DNA of 49,534 bases from positions 1 to 49,534 of the forward strand of contig NZ_LROM01000138.1 of NCBI RefSeq assembly GCF_001758785.1, written 5' to 3'. Positions 18,999-27,601 of this stretch are shown in pieces. Origin of the DNA: Duganella phyllosphaerae (GTDB lineage: Bacteria > Pseudomonadota > Gammaproteobacteria > Burkholderiales > Burkholderiaceae_D). Every line of letters starts with the position of its first letter. The first letter of the stretch is position 1. The position numbers and the translations under genes are program-made. The notes beneath the pieces are model-generated. The model was not told where the DNA came from. It did no database searches and saw nothing but the letters and a program-made list of their open reading frames with translations.

Positions 18999-19013
18999 CT
19001 ATGACTTTCATAG
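18999..19013. promoter_or_regulatory. Palindrome upstream of katA, possible OxyR-type half site
   Basis: CTATGACTTTCATAG is a 6-3-6 palindrome with the CTAT-N7-ATAG core of OxyR sites, 75 bases upstream of the katA start. Of the outer boxes, only an imperfect one (CAAT) is seen on one side, so this is tentative. Confidence 0.35.
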
Positions 19014-19036
19014 CCATTGCCAATTAGGATCCACAA

Positions 19037-19063
19037 TAAAAAACCGGGGACGCGCCCCGGTTC
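19037..19063 (-). terminator. Terminator of the cyanophycin synthetase operon
   Basis: Read on the minus strand, AACCGGGG and CCCCGGTT form a perfect stem around a 5-base loop, followed by a T-run. Confidence 0.85.
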
Positions 19064-19082
19064 TTTTTGAAAACACTGCCGA

Positions 19083-21647
19083 TCAGACTTCGGCGATGCG
19101 CTTGCGAATATGCGCCAGCGCGTCTTCCACCTGGTCGATCAGGATCAGGCACAAGTCCCCTTCCTGCAAGCGGCCCAGCGCCGTGTCGATGGCCAGGAAC
19201 TCGCCGTAAATTTCCTGCACGTGCGACGTGCGCGGCGCGCCTTGCAGGCCGGAGCGCAGCAGCGCCACCACTTCGCCATCGACGCGGCCGCGCTGGCACG
19301 CGTCTTCGTACAGCAGCACGTCGTCGAACGCGCGGCCGAGGATCTCGGTCTGCTGGCGGATGTCTTCGTCGCGGCGGTCGCCGGCGCCCGAGATCACCAC
19401 GCCACGGCGCTTGGCCGGCATGGTTTCCACGGCCTGCACCAGCGCCAGGATGGCGTCCGGGTTGTGGCCGTAGTCGGCGATCACGGTCGCGCCCTTGTAG
19501 TCGAACACGTTGAAGCGGCCGGGCGCATTGTCGGAATCGTTGGCAAAGGTTTTCAGGCCCAGGCGAATCGCGTCCCAGCCGATGCCCGCGCCCCACGCGG
19601 CAGCCACCGACGCCATCACGTTCTCGACCTGGAAGCCGATGGCGCCGTTGCGGGTGATCGGCACTTCCGCGAGCGGAATGCGCACCTGCTGCTTGCCCTC
19701 GGCCGCGACCAGGTGGCCGTCGGCCACGTACACGGTGCGGCTGCCTTGCGCCAGGTGGGTGGCGATGACGGGATGGCCCGCGTCGGCGCCGAAGTAAATG
19801 ATCTTGCCACGGCAGTTGGCAGCCATGGCGGCGACGATCGGATCGACCGCGTTCAGTACGGCGTAGCCGTCGGCGGCGACGTTCTGCACGATCACGCGCT
19901 TCAATACCGCCAGGTCTTCCACGGTGTTGATGTAATTCATGCCCAGGTGGTCGCCGGCGCCAAGGTTGGTCACCACGGCCACCTGGCAGCGGTCGAACGC
20001 CAGGCCTTCGCGCAGGATGCCGCCACGGGCGCTTTCGAACACCGCTGCGTCCACGTCCGGGTGCAGCAGCACGTTGCGGGCGCTACGCGGACCGCTGCAG
20101 TCGCCGCTGTCGGTCTGGCGGCCTTCGATGTACACGCCGTCGGTATTGGTCATGCCGGTGCGCAGGCCGCTGGCGGTAAACAGGTGCGCGATCAGGCGCA
20201 CGGTGGTGGTCTTGCCGTTGGTGCCGGTGACCGCCACCACGGGAATGCGGCCGTTCTCGCCAGGTGCGAACATGGTGTTGACGATCGCTTCACCCACCGC
20301 GCGGCCCTTGCCGTACGACGGTGCGATGTGCATGCGCAGACCGGGGGCGGCGTTAACTTCCACCACGCCGCCGCGACGGTCGTCGAACGGTTGCAGCACG
20401 CCTTCGCACACCACGTCCACGCCGCAGATATCGAGGCCGATCATCTGCGCCGCTTCCACTGCGCGCGCCGCCACTTCCGGGTGCACGTCGTCGGTAACGT
20501 CGGTGGCGGTGCCGCCGGTGGACAGGTTGGCGTTGTTACGCAGGATCACGCGCTGGCCCTTGCTCGGCACCGAGTCAGCTTCCAGGTCTTGCAGCGCAAG
20601 GCGCGCCAGGGCGATATCGTCGAAACGAATCCTGGTCAGCGACGTCGAGTGGCCGCTGCCACGGCGCGGGTCCGAATTGACCAGGTCCACCAGCTGGCGC
20701 ACCGTGTGCACGCCGTCGCCGACCACTTGCGGCGGATCGCGGCGGGCGGCGGCGATCAGCTTGTTGCCGATCACGAGCAGGCGGAAATCGTGGCCGGGCA
20801 GATAGCGCTCGACCATTACATCGTCGCGGAATTCCTTGGCGGTGCGGAAGGCCTGTTCCAGGTGCTCTTTCGAATTGACGTTGACGGTCACGCCCTTGCC
20901 CTGGTTGCCGTCCTTCGGCTTGACCACGACCGGCATGCCGATGTCCTGCGCCGCCTTCCAGGCGTCCGCTTCGTCTGCCACGGTGCGGCCGTACGGGACC
21001 GGCACGCCGGCCGCATGCAGCAGCTTCTTGGTCAGTTCCTTGTCCTGGGCGATCGACTCGCCGATGGCGCTGGTGGTGTCCATTTCGGCGGCCTGGATGC
21101 GGCGCTGTTTCGAGCCCCAGCCGAACATCACCATGCTGCCTTCGGTCAGGCGGCGGATCGGGATGTCGCGCGCCAGCGCGGCGTTGACGATGGAGCCCGT
21201 GCTCGGGCCCAGGCGTACGTCCTCGTCGAGGTCGCGCAGTTCGGTGAGTGCGGCGGCCAGGTCGAAGGCGGTGTCGTTCAAGGCGGCGTTGATCAGGTTT
21301 TCGGCCATGGCGACGGCCAGGCGGCCGACGGCTTCTTCCGAATATTCGACCACGGTCTGGTACACGCCCTCTTCCGGCGTGGCGCTGGTGCGGCTGAAGG
21401 TGACCGGGCAGCCGGCTTGCGCCTGCAGGCTCAGGGCGGCGGCCTCTAACACATTGGCCAGCGAGATCGTGTCACCGGTGGCGTGCAGGTCGCCCACCTC
21501 CGGGAAGCGCGCTTGCAGGCGCTGCTCGAAGCCGGGCAATTGCGCGATGGCGCGCTGGTCGGGCGGGCACGATACGACCACTTCCATGGCGGTGTGGTGG
21601 CTCCAGAGATTCGGGCCACGAAGGGCGCGGGTGCGGATGACTTCCAT
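19083..21647 (-). CDS. cphA: Cyanophycin synthetase, full length (CphA1 type) with degenerate N-domain
   Basis: Polymerises Asp and Arg into cyanophycin, a storage polymer. It has 854 residues. An N-terminal domain (1-150) is followed by an ATP-grasp domain (about 165-450; VVVKPKDGNQGKGV, RYLPGHDFRLLVIG, VVEVNAAPG). A complete Mur-ligase region (about 465-854) has an intact P-loop GTNGKTTT (475-482) and the C-terminal domain with YGHNPDAI and SGAGDRRDED. The N-domain is shorter than in the neighbour and reads NVLEA (65-69) where the neighbour reads HVLEH. It lies 21 bases downstream of the truncated paralogue. Confidence 0.93.
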   Translation of the reverse strand: MEVIRTRALRGPNLWSHHTAMEVVVSCPPDQRAIAQLPGFEQRLQARFPEVGDLHATGDTISLANVLEAAALSLQAQAGCPVTFSRTSATPEEGVYQTVVEYSEEAVGRLAVAMAENLINAALNDTAFDLAAALTELRDLDEDVRLGPSTGSIVNAALARDIPIRRLTEGSMVMFGWGSKQRRIQAAEMDTTSAIGESIAQDKELTKKLLHAAGVPVPYGRTVADEADAWKAAQDIGMPVVVKPKDGNQGKGVTVNVNSKEHLEQAFRTAKEFRDDVMVERYLPGHDFRLLVIGNKLIAAARRDPPQVVGDGVHTVRQLVDLVNSDPRRGSGHSTSLTRIRFDDIALARLALQDLEADSVPSKGQRVILRNNANLSTGGTATDVTDDVHPEVAARAVEAAQMIGLDICGVDVVCEGVLQPFDDRRGGVVEVNAAPGLRMHIAPSYGKGRAVGEAIVNTMFAPGENGRIPVVAVTGTNGKTTTVRLIAHLFTASGLRTGMTNTDGVYIEGRQTDSGDCSGPRSARNVLLHPDVDAAVFESARGGILREGLAFDRCQVAVVTNLGAGDHLGMNYINTVEDLAVLKRVIVQNVAADGYAVLNAVDPIVAAMAANCRGKIIYFGADAGHPVIATHLAQGSRTVYVADGHLVAAEGKQQVRIPLAEVPITRNGAIGFQVENVMASVAAAWGAGIGWDAIRLGLKTFANDSDNAPGRFNVFDYKGATVIADYGHNPDAILALVQAVETMPAKRRGVVISGAGDRRDEDIRQQTEILGRAFDDVLLYEDACQRGRVDGEVVALLRSGLQGAPRTSHVQEIYGEFLAIDTALGRLQEGDLCLILIDQVEDALAHIRKRIAEV

Positions 21648-21668
21648 AAATCTGCTTGTTCTTTCGTA

Positions 21669-23846
21669 TCAGTGATGGAGGCGCTTCGGCGTCGCATCGA
21701 AGGTGCGCAAACCGGCGGCAATCAGTTCTGGCGTCAGGCCCAGGGCCCAGCCGGCGGCAATCGCGGCCAGCACGGCTTCGGGCGGCACCAGCGGCGACAG
21801 CGGCAGGCTGACCATGTCAACATAACCCTGGCCCAGGACGATGCGCTGCTGGTCACCCTCTTTGCGCTGGAACACCACGCGCGCGCTGTCCTGACGATGC
21901 TGGACGATGGCCGGCAGGTGCTCGTCCACGCCGTAGAAGATCACTTCGCCGTCGCACAGGTCCGCCATCTCCACCACTTGCGGATCGGCGGCATTGAGCA
22001 CGGCCGCGCCGCTGGCCAGCACCACGTCCACCTGGGTGCGCAGCACGTTATACAGTTTGTCCTCGGTGTCGATGTGGAACTCGGCCACGTCTTCCAGGCC
22101 GGCGACATCGGTCACCACGCCCACCGTGCACTTGTCGTAGGCCAGGCCTTCGGTAAGGATCATGCGCGCGCTCGATTCGAACACCGCCGCTTCCACGTTT
22201 TTGTTGAGCAGCAGGCGTTCGCCGGTTTCCCAGTCGGACAGGCCGTCGCGCGACAGCAGGCGGCTGTTGACGTACAGGCCGTCGGCGCAGCTCACGCCCA
22301 CCTTCTTGCCGCCCACTTGCAGCAGCCAGGCGATCAGGCGCGCAGCCATGGTGGTGCCATGCTTGCCGGTGATGCCCACGACCGGAATGCGGCCCGTGTC
22401 TTCTTCCTTGAACAACTGGTCGACGATGGCCGCGCCAACATTGCGCGGCTCGCCGTGTTCGGGCTTCAGGTGCATCAGCAAACCGGGGCTGGCATTGACT
22501 TCGATGATGGCGCCGCCCTGCTCGTGCAGCGGACGGGTGATGTCGGACGCCACCAGGTCAATGCCGGCGATGTCCAGACCCACTACGCGCGCGGCCAGCG
22601 TGGCCATGGCCGCCACTTCCGGGTGTACCTTGTCGGTGACGTCGGTGGTGACGTTGCCATTGGCCTGGATCAGCACCTTCTGGCCGGCCAGCGGCACCGA
22701 GAACGCATCCATGCCCTGGCGTTTGAGTTCGAGGATGGTTTCGCCGGCTTCCTGCGGCTTGATCAGGCTCAGTGGAAAATCTTCTTCCTCGCCGCGGCGC
22801 GGATCGATATTGATGTGCAGGTCGACCAGCTGCTGGATGTTGTGGGTGCCGTCGCCGGTAATCCACAGCGCTTCGCCGGCAGCGGCAGCGATCATGCGCT
22901 TGCCGACGACGAGCAGGCGGTGCTCGTTACCGACGATGAAGCGCTCGACGATTACGCTCGCGCTGTCGCCTTCGTCGGACGCCAGCGCGTAAGCAGCGGT
23001 GACGTCGGCTTCGGTCATCAGGTTCAGCGACACGCCACGGCCATGGTTGCCGTTGTACGGCTTGACCACCACCGGCAGGCCGATGTCCTGGGCGGCGGTC
23101 CAGGCGTCTGCCGCGCTGGTGACCAGTTCACCTTCGGGCACCGGCACGCCGCACGACGACAGCAGCGACTTGGTGAGGTCCTTGTCGCTGGCGATGCCTT
23201 CGGCAATCGCGCTGGTCTGCTCGGTTTCTGCGGTCCAGATGCGGCGCTGGGCGGCGCCGTGGCCCAGTTGCACCAGGTTGCCGTCGGTGAGGCGGATCGA
23301 GGGAATCGAACGGTCGGTGGCGGCATCGACGATGTTGCCGGTGCTCGGGCCCAGGCACAGCGTTTCGACCAGGTCGGTCAGCTCGGCCACGGTGGCGGCC
23401 AGGTCGTACGGTTGGTCCTCGATCATTGCCATCAACAGGTCGCGCCCGGCGGCCAGGGCGGCGCGGCCGACCTGTTCCTGGCGGGTGCGGAAGGCCATCT
23501 TGTAGTAGCCGGTGTCTTCGCCGATCTGGCGGGTTTTGCCGAAGCCGGTCTTCATGCCTGCCAGGTTTTGCAGTTCCAGCACCACGTGTTCGAGCACGTG
23601 GCCGGCGTAGGTGCCGTCGCGCAGGCGCTCGAGGAAGCCGCCGATCTCGCCCACGCCGCAGCGGTGCTCGAGCAGACCCGGCAGGATCGTGGTCAGGCGC
23701 TCGTACAGGCCCGGCAGCAGGTTGGACGGATATTGTTCCAGTTCACCAATATCGAGCCACGCCTCGATCACCGGGCGATAGGTCCAGATATTGGGGCCGC
23801 GCAGATGGGTCACGCGGAGGATTTCTATGCTTTTCTTCTTGATCAT
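21669..23846 (-). CDS. Cyanophycin synthetase-like protein, truncated Mur domain (CphA2-like)
   Basis: A 725-residue paralogue of its downstream neighbour. The N-domain (1-165) is complete and contains GHVLEHVVLELQ with an HxxEH motif at residues 83-87. The ATP-grasp domain (about 180-470; VVVKPYNGNHGRGV, IIEVNASPG) is intact. The Mur-ligase centre is degenerate: the P-loop reads GKHGTTMA (494-501) and lacks the Lys-Thr pair. The protein stops near the end of this domain, missing the final 130-150 residues. CphA2 enzymes of cyanobacteria are similarly truncated and join beta-Asp-Arg dipeptides; whether this one does is inference. Confidence 0.88.
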   Translation of the reverse strand: MIKKKSIEILRVTHLRGPNIWTYRPVIEAWLDIGELEQYPSNLLPGLYERLTTILPGLLEHRCGVGEIGGFLERLRDGTYAGHVLEHVVLELQNLAGMKTGFGKTRQIGEDTGYYKMAFRTRQEQVGRAALAAGRDLLMAMIEDQPYDLAATVAELTDLVETLCLGPSTGNIVDAATDRSIPSIRLTDGNLVQLGHGAAQRRIWTAETEQTSAIAEGIASDKDLTKSLLSSCGVPVPEGELVTSAADAWTAAQDIGLPVVVKPYNGNHGRGVSLNLMTEADVTAAYALASDEGDSASVIVERFIVGNEHRLLVVGKRMIAAAAGEALWITGDGTHNIQQLVDLHINIDPRRGEEEDFPLSLIKPQEAGETILELKRQGMDAFSVPLAGQKVLIQANGNVTTDVTDKVHPEVAAMATLAARVVGLDIAGIDLVASDITRPLHEQGGAIIEVNASPGLLMHLKPEHGEPRNVGAAIVDQLFKEEDTGRIPVVGITGKHGTTMAARLIAWLLQVGGKKVGVSCADGLYVNSRLLSRDGLSDWETGERLLLNKNVEAAVFESSARMILTEGLAYDKCTVGVVTDVAGLEDVAEFHIDTEDKLYNVLRTQVDVVLASGAAVLNAADPQVVEMADLCDGEVIFYGVDEHLPAIVQHRQDSARVVFQRKEGDQQRIVLGQGYVDMVSLPLSPLVPPEAVLAAIAAGWALGLTPELIAAGLRTFDATPKRLHH

Positions 23847-24177
23847 GTGTCGAATTTTGTTACGTCGTTATCGGCGGCAGGCTTGGCGCCCAGCCGGGCC
23901 GTATTGTAAACCCTGTATTCCTGTCACCTGCTGGCAGCACCCATGACCTGCTTACGTTCATCAAGCAGTACCGGCGTTTTTGTCCGTGCGTTATACTTGC
24001 CGCCTGAACAAAAAAGTCAGCATTTACTTAATTTCTGTCAATTTATTAGCGACAGAATACCGTAATTCCTCACTTTTACCAGCGTCATCGCCCGATTGAA
24101 ATCGCGCATGTCGCAGCCATGTAGATCTATTGCGGCCTGCACGGCGCCTTTATCCCCGATCCGGAGTACGCCACACA
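23847..24177. promoter_or_regulatory. Divergent control region of the cyanophycin locus
   Basis: These 331 bases separate the minus-strand cphA genes from the plus-strand ABC transporter. They contain two inverted repeats: CTGCTT-N9-AAGCAG at 23948-23968 and TTCTGTC-N11-GACAGAA at 24033-24057. A possible -10 box, TATACT, lies at 23992-23997, without a convincing -35. The second repeat sits in an AT-rich stretch and is the better operator candidate. I find no gene here. Confidence 0.45.
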
Positions 24178-26454
24178 ATGACAAGCCAACAACTTTCCAC
24201 CTTATCGAGCTCCGGCGGCGAGCTGCCCGACCGCTGGCGTTCCGATATACAGGCACAACTTTCCCAAGGGGAAAACGTTGTAAGTGCCCTGGAGGTTGAC
24301 CTGGATCAGCAACTTCGTTTCGCCAAGGGTATCCTGATCATCACCAACACCCGTTTGCTGGCGCGCGCACCGGGCCAGGAGCAATGGCAGGCGTGGCCGT
24401 TCTCGTTCGACTTGTCGCTGGAACACCACGATCATGCGGGCGTGGGCCACCTGGAACTGGTGTCCGCGCGCGGCCGCCTGGCGGCCTGGCGCTTTACCCT
24501 GGGCCAGAACCTGCAGGCGATCCGCCTGGTCGAACAATTTGCCGCCCAGCGCGACAGCCACGCCAGCGGCCAGCCGCTCATCGTCGACGACACCAACGTC
24601 TGTCCGAGCTGCAAGGCGCCGCTCGAACCGGACCAGGAAGAATGCCCGGTCTGCACCAAGGTGGTGTACACGCCGCCATCCACGTGGACCCTGTTCCGCC
24701 TGTGGCGCTTTGCCCGCCCCTACAAGCTGCAACTGGGCCTGGGCTTCTTGCTGATGCTGCTGTCCACCGGCGCCCACATGATCCCGCCGTATCTGACCAT
24801 TCCGCTGATGGACAAGGTGCTGATCCCGTACCAGAACGGCACGCCGGTCGATTCGAGCCTGGTGGCGCTGTACATGTCGGGCCTGGTGGGCGCGGCGGTG
24901 CTGGCGTGGATTTTCGGCTGGGCCAAGACCTATGTGCTGGCGCTGGTGTCCGAGCGCATCGGCGCCGACCTGCGCACCGAGACTTACGACCACCTGCTGC
25001 GGCTGTCGCTCGAATACTTCGGCGGCAAGCGCACGGGCGACCTGATGTCGCGCATCGGCAGCGAGAGCGATCGCATTTGCGTGTTCCTGTCGCTGCACCT
25101 GCTCGACTTTGCGTCCGACTGCCTGATGATCATCATGACCGGCGTGATCCTGTTCTCGATCGATCCGTACCTGGCCATCTTCGCGCTGGCGCCCCTGCCC
25201 TTCATCGCCTGGCTGATCCACCTGGTGCGCGACCGCCTGCGCACCGGCTTTGAAAAGATCGACCGCGTGTGGGGCGAAGTGACCAACGTGCTGGCCGATA
25301 CCATCCCCGGCATCCGCGTGGTGAAAGCCTTTGCGCAGGAGACGCGCGAAGCGGCGCGCTTCCGCACCGCCAACAAGCACAACCTGGCCGTCAACGACAA
25401 ACTCAATAAAATCTGGTCGCTGTTTTCGCCCACCGTGTCGTTCCTGACCGAACTGGGCCTGCTGGTGATCTGGGTGTTCGGTATCTACCAGGTATCGAAG
25501 GGCAATATCACGGTCGGTGTGCTGTCGGCCTTTATCGCTTACTCGAGCCGCTTCTACGGCCGCCTCGATTCGATGAGCCGCATCGTCTCGGTCACGCAAA
25601 AGTCGGCATCGGCGGCCAAGCGTATCTTTGATATTCTCGACCACGTGTCGTCGGTGCCCGATCCGGTCAACCCGGTCAAGCTGGCCAAGGTGGAAGGCAA
25701 TATCACCTTGCGCGAAGTGGGTTTCCGCTACGGTAACCGCGCGGTCAACCGCGGCATCAACCTCGACATCAAGGCCGGCGAAATGGTTGGTCTGGTCGGC
25801 CACTCGGGCTCCGGCAAATCGACGCTGGTCAACCTGATCTGCCGCTTCTACGACGTGGCCGAAGGCGCCATCATGCTCGATGGCGTCGATATCCGTTCGC
25901 TGGCCGTGTCCGACTATCGCCGCCAGATCGGCCTGGTGCTGCAGGAGCCGTTCCTGTTCTTCGGCACCATCGCCGAGAACCTCGCCTATGGCAAGCCGGA
26001 CGCCACCCGCGCCGAAATCATGGCTGCCGCCCGCGCCGCCCACGCCCACGAATTCATCTTGCGCCTGCCGCAGGGTTACGATTCGATGGTCGGTGAACGC
26101 GGCCAGGGTTTGTCAGGCGGCGAGCGCCAGCGCATCTCGATCGCGCGTGCGCTGCTGATCGACCCGAAGATCCTGATCCTCGACGAAGCGACTGCCTCGG
26201 TGGACTCGGAGACCGAAAAAGAAATCCAGCGCGCGCTGGAGAATTTGGTCAAAGGCCGCACCACGATTGCCATCGCCCACCGCCTGTCCACCTTGGCGAA
26301 AGCCGACCGCCTGGTGGTGATGGACCGTGGCGTGGTGGTGGAAGAAGGCGGCCACGATGAACTGATGGCCAAGGAAGGCGCGTACTACCGCCTGGTACAG
26401 GCGCAAGCCCGCAACGTGGACACGGACCTCGATGACCGTGGCAGCAAGGATTAA
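24178..26454 (+). CDS. ABC exporter with N-terminal PH-like and zinc-ribbon regions (cyanophycin-associated)
   Basis: A 758-residue ABC half-transporter. Residues 1-130 form a beta-rich region with FAKGILIITNTRLL that looks PH-like. Residues 142-159 hold CxxC-N10-CxxC (CPSCKAP, CPVC), a probable zinc ribbon. Six membrane helices follow (about 180-460). The ATPase domain has Walker A GHSGSGKST (541-549), signature LSGGE (645-649), Walker B ILILDE (665-670) and His701. The ATG at 24178 was chosen over an earlier start with no ribosome binding site. From memory, public annotation names this family a cyanophycin metabolism-associated ABC transporter. Its substrate is unknown. Confidence 0.88.
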   Translation: MTSQQLSTLSSSGGELPDRWRSDIQAQLSQGENVVSALEVDLDQQLRFAKGILIITNTRLLARAPGQEQWQAWPFSFDLSLEHHDHAGVGHLELVSARGRLAAWRFTLGQNLQAIRLVEQFAAQRDSHASGQPLIVDDTNVCPSCKAPLEPDQEECPVCTKVVYTPPSTWTLFRLWRFARPYKLQLGLGFLLMLLSTGAHMIPPYLTIPLMDKVLIPYQNGTPVDSSLVALYMSGLVGAAVLAWIFGWAKTYVLALVSERIGADLRTETYDHLLRLSLEYFGGKRTGDLMSRIGSESDRICVFLSLHLLDFASDCLMIIMTGVILFSIDPYLAIFALAPLPFIAWLIHLVRDRLRTGFEKIDRVWGEVTNVLADTIPGIRVVKAFAQETREAARFRTANKHNLAVNDKLNKIWSLFSPTVSFLTELGLLVIWVFGIYQVSKGNITVGVLSAFIAYSSRFYGRLDSMSRIVSVTQKSASAAKRIFDILDHVSSVPDPVNPVKLAKVEGNITLREVGFRYGNRAVNRGINLDIKAGEMVGLVGHSGSGKSTLVNLICRFYDVAEGAIMLDGVDIRSLAVSDYRRQIGLVLQEPFLFFGTIAENLAYGKPDATRAEIMAAARAAHAHEFILRLPQGYDSMVGERGQGLSGGERQRISIARALLIDPKILILDEATASVDSETEKEIQRALENLVKGRTTIAIAHRLSTLAKADRLVVMDRGVVVEEGGHDELMAKEGAYYRLVQAQARNVDTDLDDRGSKD

Positions 26455-26458
26455 GCAG

Positions 26459-26926
26459 ATGAGCATCAACTTTGAACTGATACGCAACCCGTTCGGCAAG
26501 CTGGTACTGACCACGGCCGAGGGAGTGGTACACGAAGGCGTGGCGGCAGTGCGCGCTTTCCCGGTGCAGGCGCCCGAAGACGGCATCGCGCTGGTAAACC
26601 ATGACGGCAAGGAGGTGGCCTGGATCGACCGCATCGAGGACTTGCCGGCAGCGGTGGGCGCGCTAGTACGCGAGGAATTGTCCGGGCGCGAATTCATGCC
26701 CGAGATCAGCCGCATCGTGGCCGTGACCAGCTTCGCCACGCCGTGCACCTGGACCGTCAATACCGACCGCGGCGACACCGAATTCGTGCTGCGCGGCGAA
26801 GAAGACATCCGCCGGCTGACGGCCGATACGCTCTTGATATCGGACATCCACGGCATCCACTTCCTGGTGCGCGATGTGCGGGAGTTGGACAAGCACAGCA
26901 AGAAGATTCTGGACCGTTTCCTGTAA
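26459..26926 (+). CDS. DUF1854 family protein (cyanophycin-associated)
   Basis: A 155-residue soluble protein matching DUF1854, which is repeatedly found beside cyanophycin genes in proteobacteria. It has no signal peptide or membrane segment. It is mainly beta-strand in the first two thirds, with a conserved-looking TWTVNTDRGDTEFVLRGEED stretch, then an ISDIHGIHFLVRD strand pair and a final basic helix. The ATG at 26459 follows AAGGA by 8 bases and lies 4 bases after the ABC stop. Close coupling suggests it partners the transporter. No enzymatic motif is visible. Confidence 0.85.
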   Translation: MSINFELIRNPFGKLVLTTAEGVVHEGVAAVRAFPVQAPEDGIALVNHDGKEVAWIDRIEDLPAAVGALVREELSGREFMPEISRIVAVTSFATPCTWTVNTDRGDTEFVLRGEEDIRRLTADTLLISDIHGIHFLVRDVRELDKHSKKILDRFL

Positions 26927-26966
26927 AACGGTTCAGCGCTTCTTTGGCCCCTTGTGCTTATCAGTA

Positions 26967-27314
26967 TCAGGCCGAATCGCCGGCCTCTTTTTGGGCAATC
27001 AGGTCCGCCACCGGGTTGCCCGGATCGGCCGCCAGGGTCCAGTTGCCGCGTTCGATTTCGGATGGGCGTACGTCGTTCTGTGGGCCGAGGTTGACGCCGA
27101 AGCTGTAGCGCAAGTCGGGGTTGCGCTTCGATAGCCGCTCGAGCGCCTCGAAGATGATGCGCATATCGATGTCGTTGGAGCTGTCAGTGAGGCTGCGCTC
27201 CAGCCGTCCCACCAGTTCGGCGTTGACGCTGCGGCCGGCCCTGCCGGCTTCTGCCTTCAACTTTTCGAACAGCGAGAAAGGCATGCGGAATTGACTACGA
27301 TAGATGTTTGTCAT
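26967..27314 (-). CDS. Arc-family ribbon-helix-helix DNA-binding protein
   Basis: It has 115 residues. The first 45 are a ribbon-helix-helix domain of the Arc/MetJ class (YRSQFRMPFSLFEKLKAEAGRAGRSVNAELVGRLERS), with the strand that contacts DNA at residues 4-11. The C-terminal 60 residues are acidic and probably disordered. It converges on the DUF1854 gene and diverges from katG with about 290 bases between. It may regulate itself or a neighbour, but no toxin gene accompanies it. I see no clear operator. Confidence 0.85.
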   Translation of the reverse strand: MTNIYRSQFRMPFSLFEKLKAEAGRAGRSVNAELVGRLERSLTDSSNDIDMRIIFEALERLSKRNPDLRYSFGVNLGPQNDVRPSEIERGNWTLAADPGNPVADLIAQKEAGDSA

Positions 27315-27601
27315 AGGGCGCTATCTTGGCATCAACGCAGCAAAGCCGCTAGTGCCTGAAATTCTGGAAATAGTGACAAAACGGTTTGAAATAGCAAAAA
27401 GATGACCTGGTAGCGACACAAATTCAGCACCAACCTGCACCTGCCCGATTTACCCCTACCTGTCGAACGCCGCTCGCGTAAAACCAGCGGTTTCATTTTT
27501 TGGTACTAACGGTTCCCCCCGCTTTGTGGGTGATGGCAGCGCTTGGGCGTTCAGTTATGATGAGTCCGCAGAGCGCCCCTTATTCAACAAAGGAATAAAT
27601 A

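Noticed and set aside
19110..23909. Two long plus-strand open frames opposite the cyanophycin synthetases
   Set aside because: They mirror the synthetase genes and have no motifs or start signals.
24038..24256. Small minus-strand open frame in the divergent cyanophycin region
   Set aside because: It overlaps the start of the ABC gene, has no ribosome binding site and contains the candidate operator.
27315..27601. OxyR site or small gene between the Arc-type gene and katG
   Set aside because: No ATAG-N7-CTAT pattern and no plausible reading frame; only the katG ribosome binding site is clear.
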